Positions 24,301-36,700 of a stretch of 64,000 bases of DNA are shown one piece after another. The notes below the pieces were generated by a model. That model saw nothing but the letters and a program-made list of their open reading frames with translations. It searched no databases and was not told where the DNA came from. A program made the translations under genes and the position numbers. How positions within the stretch are numbered: position 1 is the first letter of the stretch; each line of letters starts with the position of its first letter. The DNA comes from Malurus cyaneus samueli (lineage: Eukaryota; Chordata; Aves; Passeriformes; Maluridae), in NCBI GenBank assembly GCA_009741485.1, contig CM019216.1, forward strand, positions 40,584,987 to 40,648,986, read 5' to 3'.

Positions 24301-27300
24301 GTTATCGCTAACCTAATGTACATGATGGTTATAACAAATTTTAATTTGATACAATGTTGTGTGCAAAAAGTACATGACTCTGCACAGTTTTCTGATATTA
24401 CATTTCAGTGAAAAATGTATTCACAGGGAACTGTTTTGTTACACTGTGACCTTTACAGCCACTCTTTCTTATTTTCTAGTTATTTTTTTCTTTTGTCCTC
24501 CTTCCTCCTTCAGATGATACTTTCCAGTTTTACTTCCTGAGGTAACATTCACCTCACACTTGTGAAGAAAAGCAGATAGTTATTCTGAAATTCAGTTTGG
24601 TACCATTTTTCATTTACTGGTGAATAACAGTGCACCTCATAGATCCAAGCCTATTGTCATCAGGGAACCCACTACTATTTTAAGACCAAAATATTTTTAA
24701 AAGTTTAATTGATGAAAGCACTTGTCGAGGCACAGTGATGGATGCCCCATCCATCTCTCCTCAGCTTGTTTCCATTTGCCATCCTGCAAAATGATTGCCA
24801 GGAATCAGTGCTGCCCAGGAAGAATGGCGAGGTGCTCTGCAATGCTGTGAAGTGAGGTTACATCCAGTACTGAATTGCACTGGAAGTCCTCCTGCACAGA
24901 TGAAACAATGTGTCCATGTGTCTCCAGCAGTGGAAAAGTAAGCAATTAATTTGCGTTGTAATTTCACAGGGCTGCTCCATGTGCCCGAGGAGTTTGCCAT
25001 CTATAAATATTCTCAATAACTAATTTATATCTAAAATTGGGCTTCATTCCTGCTGCCTAAAGCTTAGGGCAGCCCCATCTGTTATTGTTTAATAGTAAAC
25101 CCATCAGAATATCTTTCAGTTTAGTGTTTAAGTAGTCCCCATTTGGCATTTGAAAGCGCTACTGTCAGAAGGAGGAAAGCAATGAAGCAGGCGTAGCAGC
25201 CCTGTGCCTGGAGCAAAACAGTTTGCTCAGAGCACTTGGAAGATTCCAAAGAAACTCCTCCCTTCTCTCCTGAAAAGCAAAAAATGTCTTTGAGAAAGTG
25301 GAAAAGCAGACAGGCTTTATCAATTGTATTATTTCAGGAGACCAAGGCTTTTCTGTGGAGTCTGCATGGAAGGAGTTTTATGGGATGGCTGCAAAGGGGA
25401 TTGCATACAGGATCTGCACAGGGAGCCTCACCTGGCAGGGCACTGCAGAAACAGCACTTCCCCAGACGAAGTGGGTGATACTGAACCATGAGATGGTAAA
25501 GGAAAGTAAAGCACCACAGAATTTTAGCATAAGGTCTAACCATAGAATTCAATATGGTGACAACAAAAACAAGCAAAGAATGTGAGGGCTGGAAAAAAAA
25601 AAAATCCAAGTTAGTACTGTGACTGTAGAAACATTTTTATTTCCTTGATGCAGTGAAAGTGAAAAGTGCATTTGTGGGGTTCTGCACTGAGTGGGTTATG
25701 CAGGCAAGGAAATGGAATGGAGCCACTATGCTTCCTCCCAGATCTGAAATAAACATTCAGCAGTAAAACCTAGAAGCAAATGAGTCTGACAGACTCATTC
25801 TCCCCTGTGTTTCCCGCCTCCGTGTTTGCCAGGCCTCCTTTGGTGAAGCCAGGCCTTGCCCCCTGTGAATAAGGTTCATAGAGAAGGAAAGACAAGAGGT
25901 CTAAGATGGAAAGAGATGCATGGCATAGCTTGAGAAGGTATTAATTAGCAAAGATTTGGGGAAATGATGCATTGTAATGTAAAAAATCAAACTGTAGGTG
26001 TACTGTTACAATGAAATGAATCCTAAAGTGCGAATAAATGTGATTATATTTCTAATGCCTAGCATGTAAGTCAGTCTCAGAAAGGAGAGAAACCACAGTC
26101 TAGCAAGTCAACACACTCTTCTTCATCTTTCAGGGGAATAGGAAACGAATTCAAGGAGAAATCCCAATTAGCATAACAGTTAGTTATCCTGGCTCTTCCA
26201 GGAGGGAAGATATTTCTGTGTAGTACAAGAATAGAGAAATCATACAGTTAAAACATGCAAATTACACATTGCCCTGCAGTGGTGATAAGTGGTTTGGGAC
26301 TCAGCAGTGGGCAAAACCTGAATTGCCGTCAATTGGGAAGGAAGGGCTGTGGCTGTGGTGTGAGTGGGGCCACTGGAGCATTCTTTGGCAGGGATGAGCT
26401 GGTTGTGCCACACTCGTAGTGAATGCTCTGGCAGTTCAGCAGCTGTGCTGTCAGCTGGGGAAGGATGGGAGGTTTGGCCCCGGTGGGATGTTTGCCAACT
26501 GCCTGGGTGCATTGGCAGTACAGGGGGGATTGGTGTTTCCACTGTGGTCTTGGAAGCTTGGCTGCTTGGTGCAGAACTAACACAGGAGGACATGGGACAG
26601 ATTTCTGTGGTTTTCTTCTCGACTTTGATGCTGGCCCACACTGTGGGTGGCACCAGGGCTTGGTCTCTGCCCACAGGGGACTGAGCATTGCCTCCCACAT
26701 GGGTGAAGTTAGGGTCCATGCTGTGTATTTGTGATGAAATCTGTGGGTTCCTGTAGGGGGGCTCCCTTTGGGCTGAGTGGGTGTAAGGATCCCAGCTTAG
26801 CAGTGTGACTGCTGACCTGGGATTTTATAATGAGCAAGGTTTTCTCTCTGCACTAGTCTTTCTATCATCCCAATCCTTTGGGGTGTGGGGTTGGGGTGGC
26901 AGCCTCCATCCTGCGGACACTCCACACTGAGGAATGTCTGAAAGTGGACATGGACTACCTTAATGCCTCTGCTGGCCTGTTCCTGCAGAAGATTTGAATT
27001 GCGGCTCCTTACACATCCTCCATCTAGTCACCCACAACTGCCCTCACATCTCCTCCCTGGTCCTTGGCCAGTCTATTATCTCTCAGTTCTGCTGGCTCCT
27101 GTCTAGCCTGCTCCATCACTGCTGCTTCTGCTTTCCTGCTCCAGTGTTTGGTCGATGTCCCTGCTTTTCTCAAGCTTTCCATGTTACAGTCATCACCCTT
27201 CCTTTCACTAAGCCTTTCACACTTGTATATCTTTCTGTGAGATTCTGTTCTGCAAGCACAGGTTGTGTATTAATTTGCTTTCTTCCTTTCCTTAGCTTCA

Positions 27301-30300
27301 TCAAGAACTGGTTCTTTGTTTCTTTTTTTTTTTTCCTTTTTCTTCTTCCCCCACCCCCCGCCATTCACACAGAGAAAAAAAATCTCATCATTTGTGTTTT
27401 GACTATTGCCACCACACTGGTCTTTACAAATCCAATCTTGTTACCATATCTCGGGTCCATGTGTATTGCATCTATCATTGAAATGGAAGAAGGGAAAATA
27501 CATGAAAACAATGAATTAATAGTGATCAGCTTCAGGGCAGTGGCTTCAGCATGATCTCAACTGTCAGGACATTAGAATCACTGCCAATGGGTGTTGTAGT
27601 CAGGAGTTAAAAGGAAGGTGATGTTGTTCTTTAGATACTCATCTATGCCAGAGGGTCAGTGTGGAGAAAAACATTTCTCATGTTTGACACCCAGCTTGCT
27701 GAGGATGGGGTCGTGCTTTCCGTTTGCTGTGTATAAAGTGTGGTGTAGTGAAGCTCTGGCTGTTAGCCACAGAGAGAATGGTATTAAGGGTGACCTGCAG
27801 TATTGTTATAGGTAAGATAAATTATGAAGGAGAATGGCTTAATCGGTTTTCTCTTTTTTAATCCAAGACACTATTTTTGGGAAATCAGTGTTTAAAAGGT
27901 ACTTACTTTTGTTACTGCTGACATGTAACCTCATTGTACTCTCACTGAAGTTAGTAGAAAAGACCCCATTGATTCACTATTTTATAAGAGACTAAAGTTT
28001 CTATATGAGTATTTTTGAAATCAAATGTATTTTTTTGTCGGTATGGGTGTTCAGTTTGCTGTATCTCTTATGGACAGTTTAAATGAGACGTGAAAGGTAC
28101 TTAAAATTGGTGCCATCACATATTCAACCATCATTTTGATGACATTCCAAAGGGACATACACATGTATGAATTTTCAGGAAAGCCTAAACATATATACAG
28201 CCTTGCTTACATATTCCTTGACAAGTAATTAGAAATTATTCATTGTCTGAGTTGATCAGCAGTGCAAATCAAACACAAAGCATCCACAGGAGGCAAATTT
28301 AGAACTACTCAATTAATTTGGTTGCATGGGGTTTAAGTAGGTAAGATTTTGTCAATTGGTCTCTACCTTGCTAGATTAGTCTCTAGGGCTGTGTCTCCAT
28401 AGTTGAAATTTAGCAAAGCAAGGGAATCTGGCAGACCTTATCTTTGGGTCTCCGCAGGCCCTTTCAGGTCATTTTGGGTGAGCTGCAGTGGTGAGATTTG
28501 ACTCCCCAGGTCCAAGTATTATTTTCAATATTTTATTATTCGGTTCACATGGGTTAGGAACAGGGTTTGTGCATAGGGACTCTTCAGTGCTAAGAGAGAA
28601 GTTTTCTAAAAAAATTAAAAAAAAACAAAATGAAAACCCCCAGTGAAAAACAACTTTTAGAAAAAAAATCTCATTTTTGTTATTATTTAAAACACAATGC
28701 TGCATCATTCAAATGAGTTAAGTAGTTGTTAGCCACATTTGCACTGCATTGTACTAATTGAAAACTGTAGTAGTGGCATAGTTCAGATATCATATTTATA
28801 ATGCTGAGTCTAGAAGCAGAGGTGGAATGATGCAATATTTTCCAGCAATTTGGGGCTGCACAGGACAGCCACAGAACTGTGACTTCCATCAGATGGGAAG
28901 GTGAAGATGCAAAGGGGAAAAACCAAAAGGAAATGGATGCTTCAGGGGTCTGCTCTGGGCTTTTGGTTTGAGTTTTCTTTTTCTGAAATGTGTTTGTAGC
29001 ATAATTGCACAGATGATACTCTTGGAAGAGTACAAATTGCTTGTGTTTATTGCTTATAGCTGCTTTACAGCGCTCCTTGAGTGACAGGAACACCTATGTA
29101 ATCTGGTGTGATAAATGAGCCAGGAGAAATGCAGCGCTCCGAGGTTCTGGGGCACAGCGCCCGCTGTAGCTTTGAATTCAAAAGCAATTATCATCTGATT
29201 AATTTTATTTATTTGTTTAAACGACTGGAGAATTGCTGTGTGCTGTCATTAGACTTTCTCCCACTCAAAAATTAAGCTACAGCAGTTACTAGACAAAATC
29301 TGGCAACCTGCAAATTTGACATGTAGCATTTGTTTAGAATTGGTGTTGTATTCTCCTTATTCCTTTGCCAGAGTCCTGGGAGATGGTGCTTATCAGAAAC
29401 ATTATTTTAGAAGTCAAGATCTTGGAGGAATATGAAGTTTGGAATTTGTTTTAAAAGAGTGTTATTTAAAAAATTGAGAAAACCGAATAGAAAGCTCTGT
29501 GTGTGGCTTTTTTGTTTCAATTTATAGTTGTCATACTACTTTAAACTGATCTTTGCCATCGCAGTAATTCATTATCTGGTTTCCTTTGGTAGTTTCCTAA
29601 ATCCATAAGCTGTAGAGCTCTGTGGCACTATTTGGTTTCACAAAGCTTTGTTGCCTGGCTGCAGATTTCTTAACTTACTGCACTAAATCTCCTGGCCCAG
29701 TAATGAGCATTTTCTACAGAAATATTTTTGCCTCATGACCTAGAGGACATATTTTTAATAAAAATTGAGGGTTATGACAGTCATGTTCCATACTTTGCAT
29801 TTCCATACAAACATAAAATGTAACCACACAGCTGCTTGGAAATTGGTTTGAAAATAAATATAACAAAATTGAGAAAGGTTTTCTTAAACAAATATAAGAG
29901 ATGTTTGTATGAAAAATGATGGCAAAATGCTTTCACAGTGAAGAATCTTTAAGTGGTTCAACTATACAAGAGCTTGTAACTGAGGAAAAATGTCTGCTGT
30001 GATTTTATTTGATTTGGTTCATGGGCACCTCAAGGAACTGTAATTGTGTCAGTGACCTGCTCCAGCTGAAAAGACTGTAGCACAGTAAGATTGATTAACT
30101 GCTGTTTGAAAAAAAAAAAAAAAAATCCTGGTTTTCTGTTGTTCTCTTGCTGCAGTCTTAAATATTTTCTGGCAACATAGACAAGTTTGTGTGAGGAATG
30201 TATGTTAAAATATTTCTGACATTGAATGTCAGAGCAAAAGTCATAAATAACTCCCCTTTTCGTTTTCTTTAAATTACAGACATATGAGTCTTTGTCATAA

Positions 30301-30496
30301 TTACATGTGCCAGTCGGAGATTTAAATGCATTTCACTTTATGCACTTGAGTTATGAAATGAACATTAGTCTTTGAGGAGGTGGGCCAAACCTGACACTTC
30401 CTCATGTAGCACAGATATGGTTCGATTTATGCAGTCCTCCCTTCCTTCCAAATGGTTATTGATTACATAAATAAGTAGGTAATTTTTCTCTTTCAG
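21305..30496 (+). other. SOBP: SOBP intron 1
   Basis: About 9.2 kb bounded by GTAGGT and a pyrimidine-rich ...tctctttcag acceptor. The first 0.8 kb is a CpG-rich shore with a 26-base T run (21579-21604). A purine-only-like stretch occupies about 23788-23876. An antisense 159-codon ATG frame lies at 26240-26719. A candidate conserved element lies at about 29090-29330. No additional SOBP exon, known RNA gene or intact mobile element was recognised. Confidence 0.85.
29090..29335. promoter_or_regulatory. Candidate conserved noncoding element in SOBP intron 1
   Basis: CpGs survive in 'gcagcgctccgagg' and 'cagcgcccgctg', followed by homeodomain-type sites (AATTATCATCTGATTAATTTT) and a CACTCAAAAATTAAGC block. 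No repeat signature. The block lies 1.2 kb upstream of exon 2. The composition resembles a vertebrate developmental enhancer; inference only. Confidence 0.4.
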
Positions 30497-30635
30497 AACT
30501 TTGCTGAAAACACTATGAATGAGCTCCTTGGCTGGTATGGTTATGATAAGGTGGAACTGAAAGATGGGGAAGATATTGAATTCAGGAACTACTCAGCAGA
30601 TGGGGAAAGCCGCCAGCACATTTCTGTTCTCAAAG
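30497..30635 (+). CDS. SOBP: SOBP exon 2
   Basis: Encodes residues 32-77 and the first base of codon 78. The translation [20 protein letters not shown] continues through a KDGEDIEFR block to SRQHISVLK and is nearly identical to mammalian SOBP; the differences I see are NYSA where I recall SYPT. Acceptor is tttctctttcag|AAC and donor AAAG|GTAATG. Phases agree with exon 1 (0) and exon 3 (1). This N-terminal segment is highly conserved but has no named fold that I can assign. Confidence 0.97.
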
Positions 30636-32485
30636 GTAATGAGACTTCATGTTTCTGTGTTCATGTAAAGAAGGATTAATAGCTCAACCTGTCTGAATTG
30701 GTGTGGATTGCCAAGCGTGTTCTGCTGCTTGTGTCTTGGTTGCTTTACATAAAAATATCTGAGAGTACCTCGTGGTACAGGGAAACCAATAGGCTGTGAG
30801 GAAAGTCACTTAAGAAATATTCTGTTGATATATATTGATATATATCTTCACAAATAATGCCTTTTGTGTGTCAGTTGAAAATCATGTACCTATGGTACCA
30901 ATAAACTGCTCACAACTGGAGAAAGAAGGGAACACTTTCTTAGCAGGGTGGCTTTAAGGAACTTTTTTGCTTCCCATACTGAGGCTGGCTGGCCTTCAAC
31001 TTCTTAAAACGTTGAAAAATTTTAAACTGGAATATTTACACACGTAGGAACAAGTGTGAATGTTCACAAAAGGCTTCTCTTCCATGTTTGCACTATACTG
31101 TCTTCTGCACTGTGGTAGAAATTTTCCACGGATGAAATTTGTTTGAGACAGTGCTCCAATTTAGTGATTCAAAATGTGAAGGATGAGATCCTGTCTGTTC
31201 AGTCATTCAGTTTTTGCCTTCTGGCTCCTCAGTCTCAGGGAATGGATAGGGACTTGTCATCAGAATGAAGAGAAGAGTAGAAAATTGCTGCACCTTGACT
31301 TATCCAACCGGAGTTCCTCAAAGGCGAGGTAAAGAGAGAAAATTACAGCAGCTTTTATGCTTTTGGAGCGTGACTTTTCCCTGCCTTCGTGGACAGCAGT
31401 GTTTGGGTTTTCTCTCTGATAGCCAGCAGCAGAACTGTATTCGGTGAGTGTTGCAATGAGTACTGACACCAGAGAGATCAGTGCTGCGGGACAGATGGCT
31501 AGGAAAAAAAGGGAAAAAATTAGAGGTAAGGTGAAACAACATAGTTGTGTTAAAATTGAATGTTTGCAGCTTGTTAGTTCTATAAAAACATCGGTGATCA
31601 ATATTTAGTTTTCATTGAAAACATAATGTCATTAAGCTACTTTTGAAGAAACTTGTGCCTGTGTAGTAATGCACTTAATTTATTTCTGTTTTAATAAATA
31701 CATCTTTTATTGAATGATTACTGGCTCCAGTCTATGCTTGATGGAATTTGTGACACACCTTTTTTATAGGCACACGATATAAATCATATGTTTTATGTAC
31801 CATACATGTCAAATGTCTGTGACAGGTAGAAATTTTTGGTGTATGCAGTTTTTGGGAGGGGAAAAAGCACATTTCTTGTTCTGAGAGATGGGAGAAGACA
31901 GACAAATAAGAACTAAGTCCTACCCCGTGGCTGAGAAATATTAGAGAAATTCCTACAAATAAGAATCCTGAGGTGATTGGGGATTAAAGAATTAGAATAA
32001 TAACTGTCACCATTTCATGCACACTTTGCTATGGTTTCAATATTTTATTCCTTTATTTAAATTCTTTTCATTATTACTACTCATATTATTTATAGAGAAT
32101 AGGAATTCTTTTGTTCTTCAGTTCATGCCCCTTGCACTGGTGAAGTCACAGTACACTGAGTGTGATCACCATGCAAACAGTAGAAATGAAGTACAGGAAT
32201 AGGATGCCATTGACTAAATCAGGCAAAATAAGGATATGCAAGATGAAATAATCCCACATTTTATCTTCTGTGAAAACAAAGTGTGAGTTTGATTTTAAAA
32301 AAAATGGAGCATTTCTGAAGATTACTGGGAGGTGTCAATTTCTTTAAAAGGGAGAATAGCTGGGGTTTTTTTGCAATCTTCTTATATTAGGGTAAGTAAT
32401 GTAATGAAGAGATTGGTGAAAGTATGTAGGGCTATTTAAGAAATATATGTGTCATACTGTACAATGTGTTCTTTGTGTTTTACAG
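30636..32485 (+). other. SOBP: SOBP intron 2
   Basis: A 1.85-kb intron between GTAATG and tgtgttttacag. It is AT-rich and shows only a small TTGATATATA duplication at about 30828-30850. No repeat family, gene or RNA was recognised. Confidence 0.9.
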
Positions 32486-32671
32486 AAAATTCTTTGCCAA
32501 AACCAAAATTGCCTGAGGACAGTGTTATTTCACCGTACAATTTAAACCCAAGCTACCCTGGGCTTGCCACAGGAAATGGACTATCAGACTCACCAGCAGG
32601 GTCGAAGGATCACGGGAATGTACCTATTATTGTCCCATTAATTCCACCACCTTTCATAAAGCCACCAGCAG
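32486..32671 (+). CDS. SOBP: SOBP exon 3
   Basis: Completes Glu78 and encodes residues 79-139 plus the first base of codon 140. It includes [37 protein letters not shown] and a hydrophobic, proline-rich [17 protein letters not shown] end, all as in mammalian SOBP. The variable spot is LNPSYP, where mammals have ISTGYS as I recall. Flanks are ttttacag|AA and GCAG|GTAAAT, phase 1 on both sides. The proline-rich end precedes the zinc finger of the next exon and probably acts as a linker. Confidence 0.97.
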
Positions 32672-33689
32672 GTAAATCCTAATGAACATTTAAAAATGAT
32701 TACTGTTATTGACAACGTCCTGAGATTGCTGGATCATGGTGTCTTAGCAAGAGGGTTGATTTAAAAATTACTAAAACCCAGTCACAGGGGTGTCACTCAT
32801 TTAAAAATGAGTGGTAGAGTGGCTTCATTCACTTTAGTATTCTTGAAAAACTCCTGCAAATGCAACGACAACAAACTTGTCGTGACACTCCTCATGCTGG
32901 ATTGTGCTCTCAGCACCTCAAGTGTTCGCTTTTAAGAGAAAAAAGAGATTTTATTCTGATGAATAAAGCCTTTAAATAAATTAATGGAAGATTATTAAAT
33001 TAAAAATAGACTCCATGAAGGAAACAGTGAAAAAGACAAAGCCATCAAATCAGTAAACTGTCTTTATATTAACGTTAACAAGCTCATACTGGGAAAACTG
33101 TCTCTTGATTCCCATTGAAATCCCTGACCGTTGTCTCTCAAGGGTTTAATATGATCTTGACTCTACCCAGGAGACTGCACTGAGATGTTTTACATTTTCA
33201 TTAGATTTTTATCAGGAGTGGTTTTATAGCGTGCCATTCCTCAGAGTTTGCATGAAGAATGATTTATTCCCCTCTGCATGCTGCTTACCGTAATCTGTGA
33301 AAGGAGCTCTTACAGCTACACCAGAGTGATTAATTGTTGTGTTATTGTTTACTGCTCCACACGGTGGGATAATTGGTGGATCTGGATAGGAGCAGGCAGA
33401 GTCCTGCTTCCATGGATGTCCCTGGGTGGTGTTGTCTTTGCTCTTGAGTGACCAAGGCACTGAGGAATACTGACTGACCCAAGAAAGGGTTTGCCTGTTG
33501 TCGATTCTGTAATAGTCTACAATTGCCCCTCCTAAATTATTGTTATGCCATTGAGTTTTATCTCTAAAGAAGTATATAATATGCTATGAATAATTTTCAA
33601 ATGTTACTCAATACGCACTCCCTGCCAAAGACTTTCAATCTATTTTATACGATATTTGCTAATTACCAAAGCTATTTGGGCCCATTCCT

Positions 33690-33780
33690 GCAGCCTTTAC
33701 ACAGCTAAAGATCTCAGGCCATATGGGCTGGATCCTCAGCTGTTGTTGATTTGGCCCTAAAGCTTTAATCAAGGGCTTGT
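33690..33780. repeat. Possible ancient amniote repeat remnant
   Basis: 'gggctggatcctcagctg' followed by 'gatttggccct' resembles a short palindromic repeat common in turtle and crocodile introns (a gggctggatcctcagctgg arm and its inverted partner). Family name not certain; much decayed. Confidence 0.35.
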
Positions 33781-36700
33781 GCCATCCCAAGCTATTTTCC
33801 CCTCCAATCTGAGTCACGAATGAATCCAGAATGCTGAATTTGTGGTAGGTGAACACAAGGCTATAGAATGCATTGTGCGAATTGCCACAGTTGCTGGATT
33901 TTTATGACACCAAATAAGCAGGAGGAGATGGAACGATGAAGTAGGAAAACAAATTACTGCAACAGTAGTTAAGTGGACACAAGGGAATCTTGGCCAAGTC
34001 AGCTGCCTTCTGTTCTTTGCCTGTCTACCTACAACATATGATCCTGTGTTCAAATGCACCTCTAAGGGCCATGTGTACAGAAACCTTTTCATAAGTATTT
34101 TCCAACTTTAGGTTTTTAATTAATTCATTAACAATGAATACCATAGTTTTACCTGCACAGAAGGTATGAATGCATAATCTCTGTCTCTTCTGACTTTATC
34201 CCATGATGGGTAATGAGCACTAGATTACCATGACTTCTGAGCAGATGAACATATTTATTTCACCTTTGTTTTAGAGAGCAAAGCTTGGAAGGATCGCAGG
34301 GGGAGGAGAATCACAACCTTTGTGGGATTTGCAATAAGCATGGGTAATAATGGTTTTGTTTTATCTTAGGGTGTGGGTGCCCTAGTCATGATCACCCCGA
34401 AGAGCCTGGCAAGAAACAACTGGTAGGAAAGGGAGTACAAAGGAGCCAGGAGAGCCAGTGTGCAAGGCAGTGGTCTTGGCACTGCACTTTGACACCGTTT
34501 TGTGGGCACTGCATCAAAGCAGAAAACTTCAGAGTGATACAAAGCCAGACAAGAGTAACTCTGGGGATGTTTTCTCACAGTCCCTCGCAAGCACAGGGGA
34601 TGACTTTGGAAACAGTACAAAGGTGCTTCTTTGAGTTGAGCAGGCAAATGATTGGCCTCATCATTAATTAATGCAGTGAAAGTCACCATTTTCAGTATGG
34701 GAAACAGAGAGGCTATGACTGACCAGCCACAGACACCAAAGTTGCTTACATTTGAGTGGATAAATGAAATAAAGTGACAGGAGAGAGAGAAGCAGAAAGA
34801 GACCAAGAGAAAGCTCCAAGGTTAAAATGTTGGGCAGGAAAAGGTATCTTTGCAGCATATTTTGTGTGGACACACAGAGGACAAGGTTGCATTACAGGCC
34901 AGAGAGAAAACCTGGTCGTGATGTGTTGTAGTGATGGTGATGCTAAAAAACAGGATGTGTCCAGATTTCGTGAATGGATGAGGAAAGCTTTTAGATATTG
35001 TACAAGAAAAAAATTCACAAGACTTGAATATAGCTCAAAAGGGAGCGCCCATGGGTGAAAATTATACCTAAATCATGAACCTGAAGGACAGGAAAGATGG
35101 TGCAGTCCACCCTTATTGAGCAAATAATGTGGAGTGAGCACTCAGGGAGAAATTATTAAGACTTTAATTCTTGCTGTATTGATCTTGAACAGAAGGGTCA
35201 GCATGAGTAAAGAGGTGTCAGAGAGACAGGCTGAGATATTCATTTGGACAGGAGTGCAATGGTCTGGAGAGGATAAGCAGATCTATTGAATTATTAGTTG
35301 AATAATTTTTGCTGATAAGATTCAATATAGGTGAGAGGGAGAAGAGAAAGAGCAGAGCATGGGGGATGCTCACAAACCTGAAAAGAGAAACAGGAAGGAT
35401 ACTCTGCAATGTGCACTGATGTAGCAATTGCAGAGGTAGAAAAGGCACTGGGAACATGGTCAGGAAGCCAAGGGAAACAGGATTTCTAGGGAGGCAAATA
35501 TTCTTTTCAGGAACATCTACCAGTTTGAAAAAGAGGAGGAAGGGGTGCTGATCCTAAACTGTCTAGGAAGCTGTCATTGAATATTTCAGCAGATCAGATT
35601 TTCCTTGAGTGAGCTGGAAAACTTTGAACAATGTCCTGTCTGCATTGATATTCCGTATGACCAGGCTAAAACCTTGAAGAGTTAACAAAATTACCTTTTC
35701 CCCCCTCATGCCTATTTTGTAGTAAAGTGTTTTCTGTTTTGTTTTGGTTTTTTTTTTTTTTTTTTAAATTTGAAAACAAATAATTTGCAGTCTGACTAAA
35801 TTTTATCTTCAAGCTGTTCAGATTTCTGTTTTAGTCAAATGAAATGTTAGATTCCAATTTGCTTGTATGATTCTGGAAGACATTAGGGTGCTACTAACCA
35901 AATGTAAAATAAAGGCTCACTCCAATAAAGGCACACTCTCCTTGCTGTACCTCAGAATGAAACCCAAAAAAGGCTGAGTTAAATGCACTTAAATGGGGCA
36001 CTTAAGGGGCACTTAAAAGTGGTTCACTCTGTCTATAGACTCAGGTTATTGGTATGTCAGTGGAGGGTGCTAAATCCAGGCATGGGAAGCCTCCACCAGA
36101 GGAATGCAAGTTAATCAGATGTGGAGGTTCTTGCAAGAGGATTCCACTGATCTGCAGCACCAGGCAGACAGACCACACTCAAGTGGTGCCCAGATCAAAT
36201 GTGACTTTCTAAGGCAGCATCAGCCATCCAGCCTGCATCTGGAAGCAAATGAGAAGTCAGTGCAGCCTCCAGAGAGTTGCTGTGAGAGTCTCCTTGTGGC
36301 TGATAACTGTCCATCTTGCCCAGCAGGTTTAGACCTGGCAGCAGATTCTGAGTGATCTTCGGGTTTAGTCTTGAATACAGCAACAAACTGATCCTTAGAT
36401 TAGTTCTACTTGGTGTTAGGGGATTCTTATTTTCTGCACAGCAATGTAAAGAAGGATGGTGGTTTTTTTTGTTTGTTTCTTTGTTTTTCCATTTTAAAAG
36501 TTGCATAGAAATAGCGAGGAGCAGAAGTACAGTAGCCAGGAAAGACCTAGAACTAAAAATCTCACCACAGTTGTGCAGGGTGTATGGCCTTAGTATGTTG
36601 TGTGCAAACTCTGTTATTTTGCAGCCCTTAATGACAGTGAATTTGAGAGGGCACCTAGGGTGACTCTGCCCTTTTGCTTGGGCAAGTTTGGACAGCTCTT

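Noticed and set aside
27170..27554. 186-codon plus frame (26994-27554) and its antisense shadow
   Set aside because: Pyrimidine-rich DNA gives a hydrophobic, Phe-rich translation with no domain. The frame is not ATG-supported by context and sits in an intron.
34700..34740. Additional MIR-like fragment
   Set aside because: Only about 40 bases (cattttcagtatgggaaacagagagg) resemble MIR, too little to call.
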